Assembly: GCF_900155425.1 (NCBI RefSeq)
Contig: NZ_LT700189.1
Span: 737,787-801,786, forward strand
Direction: 5' to 3'
DNA: 64,000 bases
Source of the DNA: Parabacteroides massiliensis
Lineage (GTDB): Bacteria; Bacteroidota; Bacteroidia; Bacteroidales; Tannerellaceae
Below the pieces are notes generated by a model that saw nothing but the letters and a program-made list of their open reading frames with translations, did not search any database and was not told where the DNA came from. Shown in pieces: positions 10,962 through 19,294 of this stretch. The position numbers and the translations under genes are program-made. How positions within the stretch are numbered: position 1 is the first letter of the stretch; every line of letters starts with the position of its first letter.

Positions 10962-12455
10962 ATGGCAACAATAGCAGAGCTATTAGCATCTTCTTTGGAT
11001 GCACTGAAACAAGTACAACGGGGTGAGGATTTTATGATAATTAAAAATAGCGACTTATCCCGGACACACATAAAAAGATTGGTTGATAATCATTTTCTCA
11101 AACCCATCATAAAGGGCTGGTATGTGGTTACCGACCCAAGAGCGATGCCGGGCGACAGTACGGCGTGGTTTGCTTCGTTTTGGAACTTTATTACCCGTTA
11201 TGCAAATGAACGCTATGGCAATGAGTGGTGTCTATCTGCCGAACAATCGTTGTCGATATATACAGGTGCTACCACCATACCTAACCAAGTTCTTATAAGA
11301 GCACCTAAAGGCAATGATTATATGGTTTCGTTAATTCCTCCGACTTCCATTTTCAATTTAGAGGCGGAATTACCCTCGAAGATTGATACGAACAATCTGT
11401 ATAATCTCAATCTTTATACATTGGCGGAAGCTATTATTGTAGCTACGCCTACCATGTATCGCAATGATGCACTAACGATGCGGACTGCCCTTGCAATGGT
11501 TCATGATAGTTCAGATATTTTGAAGATATTGGTAGATACCGGGCAAACAGTCCGAGCAGGCAGGGTGATTGGCGCATTCCGTAATATCGGGCGGACGGAC
11601 ATTGCCAATGAAATTGCTGGAACAATGAAGCGTATGGGCTATACCGTTTATGAAGAAGACCCGTTTGAAAAGGTGATGGAAATTCAAGTTTCACAATCTC
11701 CATACACCACCCGTTTACGTTTAATGTGGCAGAATATGAGAGAGGATGTTGTAGCCAATTTCACTCGGCTTAAAAGTAATCTTTCCGTCAAAGAATTTTT
11801 AGAGCGAATGGAAACCCGATATAAGTTGGATGCTTATCACTCCCTGTCTATCGAGGGGTATCGGGTTACTGACGAATTAATAAATAAAGTAAAAAGCGGC
11901 GCATGGAAACCGGATGGAGAAGATATGGATTCAAAAAATGCGCTTGCTGCACGTGGTTATTGGCAAGCTTTTCAAGAAGTCAAAAAGAGTGTATCCGATA
12001 TTTTCAAAGGTAATAATAGTGCAGAGGTAGCGGAACGGGACTTAGCCGTATGGCACAGCGAAATGTTCAAGCCCTGCGTAACGGCGGGTATTGTCAAACC
12101 TTCCGATATTGTCGGTTATCGTTCCCATCAAGTCTATATTCGTAACTCAATGCACACGCCTCTGAATCCAAGTGCACTTCGTGATGCCATGGTCACTTTG
12201 TTCGAATTGCTTAAAGAAGAACCGGAAGCCTGCGTAAGAGCCGTTTTAGGACATTTCCTGTTTACTTATATTCATCCCTTTATGGATGGAAACGGTCGTA
12301 TCGGACGGTTCTTAATGAATACCATGTTGGCATCGGGCGGTTACGATTGGCTGATTATCCCCGTGGAAAGGCGGGATGAATACATGGCAACCCTCGAAAG
12401 AGCAAGTGTTGAGGGAGATATAGTTTCTTTTGCAAAATTTTTGTCGAGTATTTAA
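10962..12455 (+). CDS. Fic family protein (AMP-transferase fold) with N-terminal winged-helix-like domain
   Basis: A 497-residue protein. The Fic core motif HPFMDGNGRIGR (His438) is complete, so transfer of a nucleotide (usually AMP) to a target hydroxyl is expected. A class II inhibitory motif SLSIEG (S294, E298, G299) lies N-terminal to the core and would keep the enzyme off. Residues 1-60 (LKQVQRGEDFMIIKNSDLSRTHIKRLVD) look like the AbiEi-type helix-turn-helix of antitoxin/regulator proteins. The start is taken at ATG 10962; an in-frame ATG at 10875 would translate the 24-bp repeats and lies in the promoter. It may regulate itself through those repeats (inference). Confidence 0.9.
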   Translation: MATIAELLASSLDALKQVQRGEDFMIIKNSDLSRTHIKRLVDNHFLKPIIKGWYVVTDPRAMPGDSTAWFASFWNFITRYANERYGNEWCLSAEQSLSIYTGATTIPNQVLIRAPKGNDYMVSLIPPTSIFNLEAELPSKIDTNNLYNLNLYTLAEAIIVATPTMYRNDALTMRTALAMVHDSSDILKILVDTGQTVRAGRVIGAFRNIGRTDIANEIAGTMKRMGYTVYEEDPFEKVMEIQVSQSPYTTRLRLMWQNMREDVVANFTRLKSNLSVKEFLERMETRYKLDAYHSLSIEGYRVTDELINKVKSGAWKPDGEDMDSKNALAARGYWQAFQEVKKSVSDIFKGNNSAEVAERDLAVWHSEMFKPCVTAGIVKPSDIVGYRSHQVYIRNSMHTPLNPSALRDAMVTLFELLKEEPEACVRAVLGHFLFTYIHPFMDGNGRIGRFLMNTMLASGGYDWLIIPVERRDEYMATLERASVEGDIVSFAKFLSSI

Positions 12456-12526
12456 TTCAACAGTGGAAAGTCTTTTGCCAATACAGATCGGAGAGCATAC
12501 AAAAACACAATGGAAGTATTTGATAC

Positions 12527-12560
12527 AAAAAAAGGAGCTACTTGATTAAGTAACTCCTTT
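12527..12560 (-). terminator. Terminator between the Fic gene and tRNA-Pro
   Basis: GGAG-C-TACTT (12534-12543) pairs with AAGTA-A-CTCC (12548-12557). Seven A residues (12527-12533) give a U-run for minus-strand transcripts, and TTTTT follows on the plus strand, so it can end both the tRNA and the fic transcripts. Confidence 0.75.
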
Positions 12561-12569
12561 TTCTCAACG

Positions 12570-12644
12570 TCGGGGTACCAGGATTCGAACCTGGGACCCC
12601 CTGCTCCCAAAGCAGGTGCGCTAACCGGACTGCGCTACACCCCG
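12570..12644 (-). tRNA. tRNA-Pro (anticodon UGG)
   Basis: The minus strand folds into a cloverleaf: acceptor CGGGGTG with TACCCCG, anticodon arm CCTGC-TTTGGGA-GCAGG (anticodon TGG), and T-arm CCAGG-TTCGAAT-CCTGG. The discriminator base is A at 12570. The CCA end is not encoded. The promoter lies at 12677-12707 and a terminator at 12527-12560, so the gene is its own transcription unit. Confidence 0.97.
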
Positions 12645-12676
12645 TTTTTGCAATTCCTTTATTTTTGATTGCGGTG

Positions 12677-12707
12677 CAAAGGTATATATTTATTTTTAAC
12701 TACCAAA
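12677..12707 (-). promoter_or_regulatory. Promoter of tRNA-Pro
   Basis: On the minus strand, TTTG (12707-12704), 19 bases, TACCTTTG (12684-12677): an exact consensus promoter about 33 bp before the mature 5' end of the tRNA. Confidence 0.85.
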
Positions 12708-12866
12708 TATTTCATTGCTTTTTTTATTTGCGTACATTCGCATCAATTTAGGAGATCATTACAACAATGTGTATCCCTCCCCTTTATTGACTTTCTGGAT
12801 AAACATATTGCATACCAATCTGTTATATATCAAATAATGAAACAAAATTTAAATAATTAAGAATTT

Positions 12867-13499
12867 ATGACAATCGCTTATATACGTACATATTCAAATA
12901 AACAACAAGCGGAGAACCAGAAAAATGCAATCGAGCAATTTGCAAAAGCAAAGAAAATTGAGATTGATAAATGGTTGAAATGTGCTAAAGACTCTTTCCA
13001 AGGGGAAAACCGGCTCGAATACGTGATAAAGACTTTGCAGGAAGGCGATACTGTTATCGTAGCCGATGTTACCCGGATCAGCCGGAAATTGATGGAGATC
13101 ATGCATCTCATTTTGTTGTGCCTCGAAAAGAAAGTGACGCTTTACAGCATCAAGGAAGGCTATTTGTTTGAAGATAACGAAGACAACGGCAAAACACAGG
13201 CATTCGCATTCGGGCTTGTTTCCGAAATAGAAAGCAAGCTTATTTCCACCCGTACGAAAGAAGCACTAATGGCCAGCAAGAATAAAGGGACGAAATTGGG
13301 ACGTCCTTTAGGAAGCCTCAAAACCGATTTTCTCCTTTCCCAGAAGAAACAGATCGAAAGAGAACTGAAAGAAGAAAATGCGAAGTATAGCGAATTAGCC
13401 GATTATTACAAGGTCTCTCTAAGCAGTTTCAAGCGTTTCGTCCGGAAAAACATACCGGACCTTCCTTCAAAAAAGAAAAAGAAAGACGATGTCGAATAA
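12867..13499 (+). CDS. Small serine recombinase (resolvase/invertase family)
   Basis: A 210-residue protein with the catalytic N-terminal domain of serine recombinases. YIRTYSNKQQAENQK carries Ser10, and VIVADVTRISRKLMEIM corresponds to the conserved DRLSR region. LVSEIESKLISTRTKEAL is the long E helix and LGRPLGS the linker before the DNA-binding part. The C-terminal 50 residues (YSELADYYKVSLSSFKRFV) are a helix-turn-helix followed by a Lys-rich tail. The size fits the DNA invertases of Bacteroidales, including the Mpi group that flips many promoters, rather than large integrases. It lies just after tRNA-Pro, with a strong terminator. Target sites are not certain. Confidence 0.88.
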   Translation: MTIAYIRTYSNKQQAENQKNAIEQFAKAKKIEIDKWLKCAKDSFQGENRLEYVIKTLQEGDTVIVADVTRISRKLMEIMHLILLCLEKKVTLYSIKEGYLFEDNEDNGKTQAFAFGLVSEIESKLISTRTKEALMASKNKGTKLGRPLGSLKTDFLLSQKKQIERELKEENAKYSELADYYKVSLSSFKRFVRKNIPDLPSKKKKKDDVE

Positions 13500-13511
13500 A
13501 TACAAAAAGAG

Positions 13512-13554
13512 AGGCGGTGTGTCAAAAAAAATAAATTTGACACACCGCCTTTTA
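13512..13554 (+). terminator. Terminator of the recombinase gene
   Basis: A perfect 15-bp stem (AGGCGGTGTGTCAAA 13512-13526 with 13536-13550), a 9-base loop, then TTTTACTTT. The stem would also work on the minus strand, but the DJ-1 gene ends 70 bp away. Confidence 0.88.
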
Positions 13555-13620
13555 CTTTATGCTATTTGACAGTTTAGCACCGCCAAACCGGTTGGAAATC
13601 CGGAGCAAACAATCTGTTTC

Positions 13621-14148
13621 TTATTTCAAGGCTGCGAGCACCTGGGGCATCATTGTCCAGATGCTATTTTCATCTTGAGCCGTGTAAATATTACCATCGA
13701 CTTCAGACTTGTTGTCTGTTGCCTTTCCTTTTTGTATAGCCGGCTTTGCAAGCGGATGGACAGCAACCGTCTTTCCATCGATAGCACCTGCCATGTCGAA
13801 CAGCATTGCTCCGGCACAATGGCCGATCATGATTTTCCCCTTTTGCCCAAACGCTGCAAGGACAGCCATCAGGTCCTGGTTGTATGGTTCTCCTGCATGT
13901 TGGGCAAACTGCGGTATAGCGTCTCCACATGAAAATACCAGCGCATCAAAGTCATCTTCATGCCCTTTCAGGTTTGCGATGACATCGTCTACGGTCAAAG
14001 CGATACCGGAGTTTGTACGAATCTCCTTCGAATTGCTGACGGCAAACACTTTATAAGAAATGCCATTTTCAAAAAATGCTTCCAGATACTGGAACAATCC
14101 ACATCCGTTAACCGGATTCACTGCCAAAACTGCTACTTTCTTTGCCAT
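13621..14148 (-). CDS. DJ-1/PfpI family protein
   Basis: A 175-residue member of the class I glutamine amidotransferase-like superfamily. The nucleophile elbow is GKIMIGHCAGA with Cys111, and an early acidic residue lies in the NLKGHEDDFDALVFSCGDAIP region. The family includes glyoxalase III/deglycase-like proteins, stress chaperones and isonitrile hydratases, so the exact reaction is open. It is divergent from an HxlR regulator, and the two promoters overlap. A common arrangement is that such regulators respond to electrophiles or oxidants and switch on the DJ-1 gene; here that is inference from position. Confidence 0.85.
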   Translation of the reverse strand: MAKKVAVLAVNPVNGCGLFQYLEAFFENGISYKVFAVSNSKEIRTNSGIALTVDDVIANLKGHEDDFDALVFSCGDAIPQFAQHAGEPYNQDLMAVLAAFGQKGKIMIGHCAGAMLFDMAGAIDGKTVAVHPLAKPAIQKGKATDNKSEVDGNIYTAQDENSIWTMMPQVLAALK

Positions 14149-14195
14149 GATAATAATAATTTTAGTGACACATTAGTTCTTTTTGGTAAGTTTAT

Positions 14196-14240
14196 TACCT
14201 TTGTGCAGCAAAGATAAGCAGTCTGATTCGGTAAAACAAG
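14196..14240. promoter_or_regulatory. Overlapping divergent promoters (DJ-1 gene and hxlR)
   Basis: The plus-strand -7 box TACCTTTG is at 14196-14203. The minus-strand -7 box TATCTTTG is at 14216-14209, with CTTG (14240-14237) 20 bases further out as its -33. The two -7 boxes are only 5 bp apart, so polymerase can occupy one promoter at a time. The plus-strand -33 box is poor. Confidence 0.65.
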
Positions 14241-14315
14241 AACGCACCTCTGAATAAGCTACTTACACGAATGTAACTATTATTGAAACACAAGGCGCTA
14301 GTAAAAACAAAAAAA

Positions 14316-14666
14316 ATGAAAAATTTTCATCCGACAGGAAATTGTCCCATCCGGGACATCTTGTGCAGGCTCGGCGACAAATGGTCGATGCTTGTCATGG
14401 TCACTCTGAACGCAAACGGCACGATGCGTTTCAGCGACATCCAAAAAACGATTTCCGACATTTCCCAACGTATGCTGACCGTCACGCTCCGGACGTTGGA
14501 AACCGACGGGCTTGTTTCGAGAACGGTCTACGCCGAAGTCCCGCCCAGGGTCGAATACCAACTTACGGAAACCGGCCAAACGCTGATGCCACACATCGAA
14601 AGCCTTGTCGGTTGGGCATTGGAGCATATGGCGGTTATTTTCGAAAGCCGGGAAAAGGCAGGGTAG
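14316..14666 (+). CDS. HxlR family winged-helix transcriptional regulator
   Basis: A 116-residue protein from the ATG at 14316; a TTG 33 bp upstream is also in frame. It has the full HxlR pattern: NCPIRDILCRLGDKWSMLVM (with the conserved N-terminal Cys), FSDIQKTISDISQRMLTVTLR as the recognition-helix region, and the wing YAEVPPRVEYQLTETGQTL. Members often sense reactive electrophiles, oxidants or aldehydes through that Cys. The neighbour on the other strand is a DJ-1/PfpI gene with a shared promoter region, which is its most likely target. Confidence 0.92.
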   Translation: MKNFHPTGNCPIRDILCRLGDKWSMLVMVTLNANGTMRFSDIQKTISDISQRMLTVTLRTLETDGLVSRTVYAEVPPRVEYQLTETGQTLMPHIESLVGWALEHMAVIFESREKAG

Positions 14667-14690
14667 CCTCATAATGGATAGTCAAAATCT

Positions 14691-14738
14691 TTTGCGCAAA
14701 GTATTTTACGATGTATTTTATCTCTATCTTTGCGCAAA
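14691..14738 (+). promoter_or_regulatory. rlmD promoter region with two identical palindromes
   Basis: TTTGCGCAAA occurs at 14691-14700 and 14729-14738. The second copy shares its TTTG with the -7 box TATCTTTG (14725-14732). This is a plausible operator pair for a dimeric regulator that blocks rlmD transcription. Confidence 0.5.
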
Positions 14739-14756
14739 AATTAAAAATTAATCATC

Positions 14757-16175
14757 TTGGCAAGAAATAAGAAGCAGTTGCCTTTATTGGAAAAGGTAAC
14801 AATAACAGATGTAGCCGCAGAGGGAAAGGCTATCGCACGAGTGAACGACATGGTGGTATTCGTACCTTTTGTCGCCCCCGGAGATGTCATCGACATACAG
14901 TTGACACGTAAGAAACATAGTTATGCGGAGGGAAAAGCAGTACATTTTCATGAATATTCGCCCCTGCGTGCCGTACCGTTCTGCGAACATTTCGGCGTAT
15001 GCGGCGGCTGTAAATGGCAGCATCTTCCCTACGAGGAACAGATTCGCTACAAACACAAACAGGTTATCGACAACCTGACGCGCATCGGCAAGATCGAGAT
15101 GGAAGAAATCCTACCGATCAAAGGTTCCAAACACACGACTTTCTATCGTAACAAGCTCGAATTTACGTTCTCAAACAAGAAATGGCTGACGGAAGAGGAG
15201 GTGAAAACCGGAGCCAAATTCGATTGCATGAATGCGGTAGGTTTCCATATTCCGGGAATGTTCGACAAGGTGCTCGACATTCACAAATGCTGGTTGCAGA
15301 ACGACATATCGAACCGTATCCGTCTGGCGGTCAAGGAATATTGTCTGACACACGAAGGTTATCCGTTCTTCGACCTTCGTAATCAGGAAGGGTTTGTGCG
15401 TACATTGATGATCCGCACCGCTTCGACAGGCGACCTGATGGTGGTGTTGGTGTTCTTCCACGAAGATGTGGAACGTCGCGAAGCGCTTCTCTCCTATGTT
15501 GCCGAGCAGTTCCCGGAGATAACGTCACTGATGTATGTCATTAATGGAAAATGCAACGATACGATTACAGACCAGGACGTTCTCGTGTTCCGCGGAAAAG
15601 ATCATATCATCGAAGAGATGGAAGGGCTCCGATTCAAAGTCGGTCCGAAATCATTCTACCAGACCAACAGCGAACAGGCTTACGAGCTGTACAAGGTTGC
15701 CCGCGAGTTTGCCGGGCTGACCGGAAACGAAATGGTTTACGACTTGTACACCGGAACCGGCACGATCGCCAACTTCGTCTCCCGCCAGGCAAAGAAAGTG
15801 ATCGGCATCGAATATGTGCCCGAAGCAATCGAAGACGCCAAAGTCAACTCCGCACTGAACAAGATCGAAAATACACTGTTCTATGCCGGAGACATGAAAG
15901 ACATCCTGACACAGGATTTCATCAACCAACACGGCCGTCCGGATGTTATCATCACAGACCCGCCCCGTGCCGGCATGCATGACGACGTGATCAACACGAT
16001 CCTCTTTGCCGAGCCGGAACGTATCGTTTATGTGAGCTGCAACCCGGCGACACAGGCACGCGACCTGAGCTTGCTCTCCGTGAAATATGCCGTCAAGAAG
16101 GTACAACCGGTCGATATGTTCCCGCATACGCATCATGTGGAGAACGTAGTCCTCTTGGAGAAATTGGAAAAATAA
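14757..16175 (+). CDS. rlmD: 23S rRNA (uracil-C5)-methyltransferase, RlmD/RumA type
   Basis: A 472-residue enzyme that methylates a uracil C5 in 23S rRNA using SAM. An N-terminal TRAM domain (VTITDVAAEGKAIARVND) is followed by the 4Fe-4S cysteines CEHFGVCGGC and a later Cys in IHKCW. The methyltransferase part has YDLYTGTGTIANFV, ITDPPRAGMH and the catalytic Cys in VYVSCNPAT. The start is a TTG at 14757 (TTG GCA AGA AAT), since no ATG occurs before the TRAM domain. Bacteroidetes often carry several RlmD-like copies, so uracil position specificity (1939 or 747) is not proven. The next gene starts 10 bp later. Confidence 0.93.
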   Translation: MARNKKQLPLLEKVTITDVAAEGKAIARVNDMVVFVPFVAPGDVIDIQLTRKKHSYAEGKAVHFHEYSPLRAVPFCEHFGVCGGCKWQHLPYEEQIRYKHKQVIDNLTRIGKIEMEEILPIKGSKHTTFYRNKLEFTFSNKKWLTEEEVKTGAKFDCMNAVGFHIPGMFDKVLDIHKCWLQNDISNRIRLAVKEYCLTHEGYPFFDLRNQEGFVRTLMIRTASTGDLMVVLVFFHEDVERREALLSYVAEQFPEITSLMYVINGKCNDTITDQDVLVFRGKDHIIEEMEGLRFKVGPKSFYQTNSEQAYELYKVAREFAGLTGNEMVYDLYTGTGTIANFVSRQAKKVIGIEYVPEAIEDAKVNSALNKIENTLFYAGDMKDILTQDFINQHGRPDVIITDPPRAGMHDDVINTILFAEPERIVYVSCNPATQARDLSLLSVKYAVKKVQPVDMFPHTHHVENVVLLEKLEK

Positions 16176-16185
16176 GAATTAAGAA

Positions 16186-17583
16186 ATGAAAAAGGTCATC
16201 CTCTTGTTTTTTGTGACGCTGTTGTTGTCCGGCTGCAATCGTGCGAGGCAGGAACAAGGACAGGAGGATGACAACGTGACGATCGACCTGCCGCAACTGA
16301 AAGCGCAGGGCGAAATAACCGCCGTCACGCTATACAGCTCGACTTCCTATTTCCAGTATAAGATGCAGCCGATGGGTTACGAATATGAGCTGATCAAGGA
16401 TTTTGCCCGTTCGGAAGGATTGAAATTGAACATCAAGGTTGCAGAAAGCCCTACGAAGTTGATCGAGATGCTGGAAGCAGGCGAGGCGGATGTAGTCGCC
16501 TACCCGGTCCAGATCAGCAACCGCATGAAAGAAAAGCTGATCTACTGCGGACGGGAAGAGCAAGACTGCCAAGTGCTGGTCCAACGTGCCAACAAAGGCG
16601 ACAAGGTGATCACCGACGTGACGGAACTGCTCGGAAAAGATGTCTATGCAAAGCCGGGAACCAAATACTTCGAACGGCTGAAAAACCTCGATGTCGAACT
16701 GGGCGGCGGCATACGGATTCACGAAGTGGATGCCGACACGGTGACGACGGAGGATCTGATCGGCATGGTTTCGCAGGGAGAAATTCCTTACACCGTAAGC
16801 AATGAGAACATAGCCCGCCTGAATAAAACTTATTTCTGGAACCTGAACGTTTCGCTGAAGATCAGCTTCATGCAACGTTCCTCATGGGTCGTACGCAAAA
16901 GCAGTCCCGAACTGGCCAAAGCCATCGACACCTGGGCAACCGACAAGGCGGCAACGCATGTCTACAAAGCTTTGACGAAACGTTATTTCGAACTGGGCAA
17001 ACAACCCGTCACAGCTGAACTGCCGGAAGTCAAGAACGGCCATGTCTCGCCTTACGACGAACTCTTTCGCAAACATGCCAAAAACATCGGATGGAACTGG
17101 CAGTTGCTTGCCTCGATCAGCTACCAAGAATCCCGCTTCAATCCGGACGTCGTCTCATGGGCCGGCGCGGAAGGACTGATGGGGATCATGCCGAATACAG
17201 CCAAGGCTTTAGGTGTGACACCTCACGAACTGAAAGACCCCGATACGGGCATCCGCACAGGCGTGGATTGCCTGCGCCGTTTTCGCCAGGGATTCGGAAA
17301 GGTGACCGATCCGGTCGAAAAGATCAAGTTCACGCTGGCAGCCTACAATGCCGGAATCGGGCATGTTTACGACGCGCAACGTTTGGCCGAGAAATACGGC
17401 AAGAATCCGTATGTATGGGATGACAATGTGGCCGAATATATCCGGCTGAAAAACGATCCGGAATACTACAACGATCCGGTCTGCAAACACGGCTACCTGC
17501 GTGGTTCGGAAACCTTCAACTATGTGCGCGAAGTGATGGAACGTTACAACTACTACCTGACAAAGACTGGCAAAAAAGGTTAG
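16186..17583 (+). CDS. mltF: Membrane-bound lytic transglycosylase F-like protein
   Basis: A 465-residue lipoprotein: signal peptide with lipobox LLLSGC, Cys17. Residues about 40-265 form a periplasmic solute-binding (SBP_bac_3) domain, and residues about 280-450 an SLT lytic transglycosylase domain. The catalytic Glu is in LLASISYQESRFNP; AGAEGLMGIMPNTAKALGV and LAAYNAGIGHVYDAQRLA complete the fold. It cleaves peptidoglycan glycan chains to anhydro-muropeptides; in the E. coli MltF the N-terminal domain tunes activity by binding muropeptide. It follows rlmD by 10 bp and is probably in the same transcript. Confidence 0.9.
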   Translation: MKKVILLFFVTLLLSGCNRARQEQGQEDDNVTIDLPQLKAQGEITAVTLYSSTSYFQYKMQPMGYEYELIKDFARSEGLKLNIKVAESPTKLIEMLEAGEADVVAYPVQISNRMKEKLIYCGREEQDCQVLVQRANKGDKVITDVTELLGKDVYAKPGTKYFERLKNLDVELGGGIRIHEVDADTVTTEDLIGMVSQGEIPYTVSNENIARLNKTYFWNLNVSLKISFMQRSSWVVRKSSPELAKAIDTWATDKAATHVYKALTKRYFELGKQPVTAELPEVKNGHVSPYDELFRKHAKNIGWNWQLLASISYQESRFNPDVVSWAGAEGLMGIMPNTAKALGVTPHELKDPDTGIRTGVDCLRRFRQGFGKVTDPVEKIKFTLAAYNAGIGHVYDAQRLAEKYGKNPYVWDDNVAEYIRLKNDPEYYNDPVCKHGYLRGSETFNYVREVMERYNYYLTKTGKKG

Positions 17584-17765
17584 GACCTGATATTCAATGC
17601 AGACTGAAGGGCACACCCTCGCCGGCCTGCCCGCCATCCCGGATCGGAAAAAGAACGCCAAGCCCTACTTTGCATAGGGATACTAAAAAAATAATGCCTC
17701 CGAATATATATACGGATTACAATTTATTCCTATCTTTGGTAGCATTAAACTAAATTTATAATATC

Positions 17766-19142
17766 ATGTTCGCTAAAGAAACTTATATCGCCCGCAGGGC
17801 TAAATTAAAACAGACGATAGGTTCCGGCCTGCTGTTATTTTTAGGCAACGATGAGTCCGGCATGAACTATGCCGATAACACATACCATTTCCGCCAGGAT
17901 TCCACTTTCCTGTATTTCTTCGGACTTCCCTACGCCGGATTGTCTGCCATCATCGACATCGACAACGACCGGGAGATCATCTTCGGCGACGAATTGACGA
18001 TCGACGCGATCGTCTGGATGGGAACACAACCGACGCTGAAGGAAAAGAGCGAAGCCGCCGGTATCACCGAAGTCCGTCCGTTCAAGGAAATCGAAGCTTA
18101 TCTGAAGAACGCGCAGCAAAAAGGCCAGCCGATCCATTACCTGCCGACCTACCGTGCCGAACATCAGATCAAGCTGTTCCAATGGTTAGGCATCGTTCCG
18201 GGAGCCGAAAAACCTTCCGTTCCTTTCATCATGGGCGTAGTCAACCAGCGTAACTATAAGAGCGAAGAAGAAATTGCCGAAATAGAAAAGGCCTGTATCG
18301 TGACTGCCGACATGCATCTGGCCGCCATGCGTACCGTCCGTCCGGGCATCCGCGAAAGCGAAGTGGCTGCCGCCGTTGCCGAAGTGGCTTTTGCAAACAA
18401 TTACGAACTCTCCTTCCCGATCATCGCGACGATCAACGGACAGACTTTGCACAACCACGATCATAGCAACATGATCAAGAGCGGTGACATGCTTCTGCTC
18501 GATGCCGGCGCCGAAACGGAGATGGGATATGCCGGCGATATGTCGTCCACGATTCCTGCCGATGCCAAATTCACGCCTCGTCAACGCGAGATCTACGATA
18601 TCCAGGTTGCCGCCCACGAAGCGGCTGTCGCAGCTTTGCGTCCGGGTATCCCGTTTGTCGACGTATATGAATTGTCCTGCAAAGTGATCATGGAAGGCTT
18701 GAAGGACTTAGGATTCGTGAAAGGCGACCCGATGGAAGCCGTAAAAGCCGGCGCTCATGCCATGTTCATGCCTTGCGGCTTGGGACACATGATGGGACTG
18801 GATGTCCACGATATGGAAAACCTCGGCGAAGTGTATGTCGGGTATGACGGCCAGCCGAAAAGCACAGAGTTCGGACGCAAGTCTCTCCGCCTCGGACGCA
18901 AATTGGAACCGGGCTTTGTCCTGACCATCGAGCCGGGTGTTTATTTCATCCCCGAACTGATGGACCTCTGGAGAAGCCAGAACAAGTTCACTGAATTCAT
19001 CAACTACGACAAGCTCTTCACATACAAGGATTTCAGCGGTATACGCAACGAAGAGGACTACCTGATCACCGAAAACGGCGCCCGCCTGTTAGGTAAAAAG
19101 ATCCCTCTCCACGCAGAAGACGTAGAAGCCGTAAAAAAATAA
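17766..19142 (+). CDS. pepP: Xaa-Pro aminopeptidase (aminopeptidase P, M24B)
   Basis: A 458-residue metallopeptidase that removes an N-terminal residue before proline. The N-terminal creatinase-like domain covers about 1-170 and the pita-bread domain about 180-450. Metal ligands are visible: Asp pair in LLLDAGAETEMGYAGDMSS, His in GLGHMMGLDVHD, Glu in LTIEPGVYF, and Glu near the end in IRNEEDYLITENG. No signal peptide, so cytosolic. A -7 box TATCTTTG at 17731-17738 precedes the start. A hairpin terminator follows at 19166-19212. Confidence 0.93.
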   Translation: MFAKETYIARRAKLKQTIGSGLLLFLGNDESGMNYADNTYHFRQDSTFLYFFGLPYAGLSAIIDIDNDREIIFGDELTIDAIVWMGTQPTLKEKSEAAGITEVRPFKEIEAYLKNAQQKGQPIHYLPTYRAEHQIKLFQWLGIVPGAEKPSVPFIMGVVNQRNYKSEEEIAEIEKACIVTADMHLAAMRTVRPGIRESEVAAAVAEVAFANNYELSFPIIATINGQTLHNHDHSNMIKSGDMLLLDAGAETEMGYAGDMSSTIPADAKFTPRQREIYDIQVAAHEAAVAALRPGIPFVDVYELSCKVIMEGLKDLGFVKGDPMEAVKAGAHAMFMPCGLGHMMGLDVHDMENLGEVYVGYDGQPKSTEFGRKSLRLGRKLEPGFVLTIEPGVYFIPELMDLWRSQNKFTEFINYDKLFTYKDFSGIRNEEDYLITENGARLLGKKIPLHAEDVEAVKK

Positions 19143-19165
19143 AAAACAAAACCAACACAATAAGA

Positions 19166-19212
19166 GAGAGAGTGCCCCGCATTGTATTTGCGAGACACTC
19201 TCTCGTGTTTTT
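19166..19212 (+). terminator. Terminator after pepP
   Basis: GAGAGAGTG (19166-19174) pairs with CACTCTCTC (19196-19204) over a 21-base loop, followed by GTGTTTTT. An ORF reading upstream from 19295 would start in this hairpin, which argues against any start before 19295 for the next gene. Confidence 0.7.
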
Positions 19213-19294
19213 ATCTGATTTTTTTACAACTTTTATCCCTTTCCGGAAGTTATATACTCGAGAACTGTTTCTATTTTGTGCCGTGATAAAGAAG

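Noticed and set aside
12570-13499. tRNA-Pro as an integration site of a genomic island
   Set aside because: No second copy of the tRNA 3' end is seen in the window, and the nearby recombinase is a small invertase/resolvase type rather than a tyrosine integrase.
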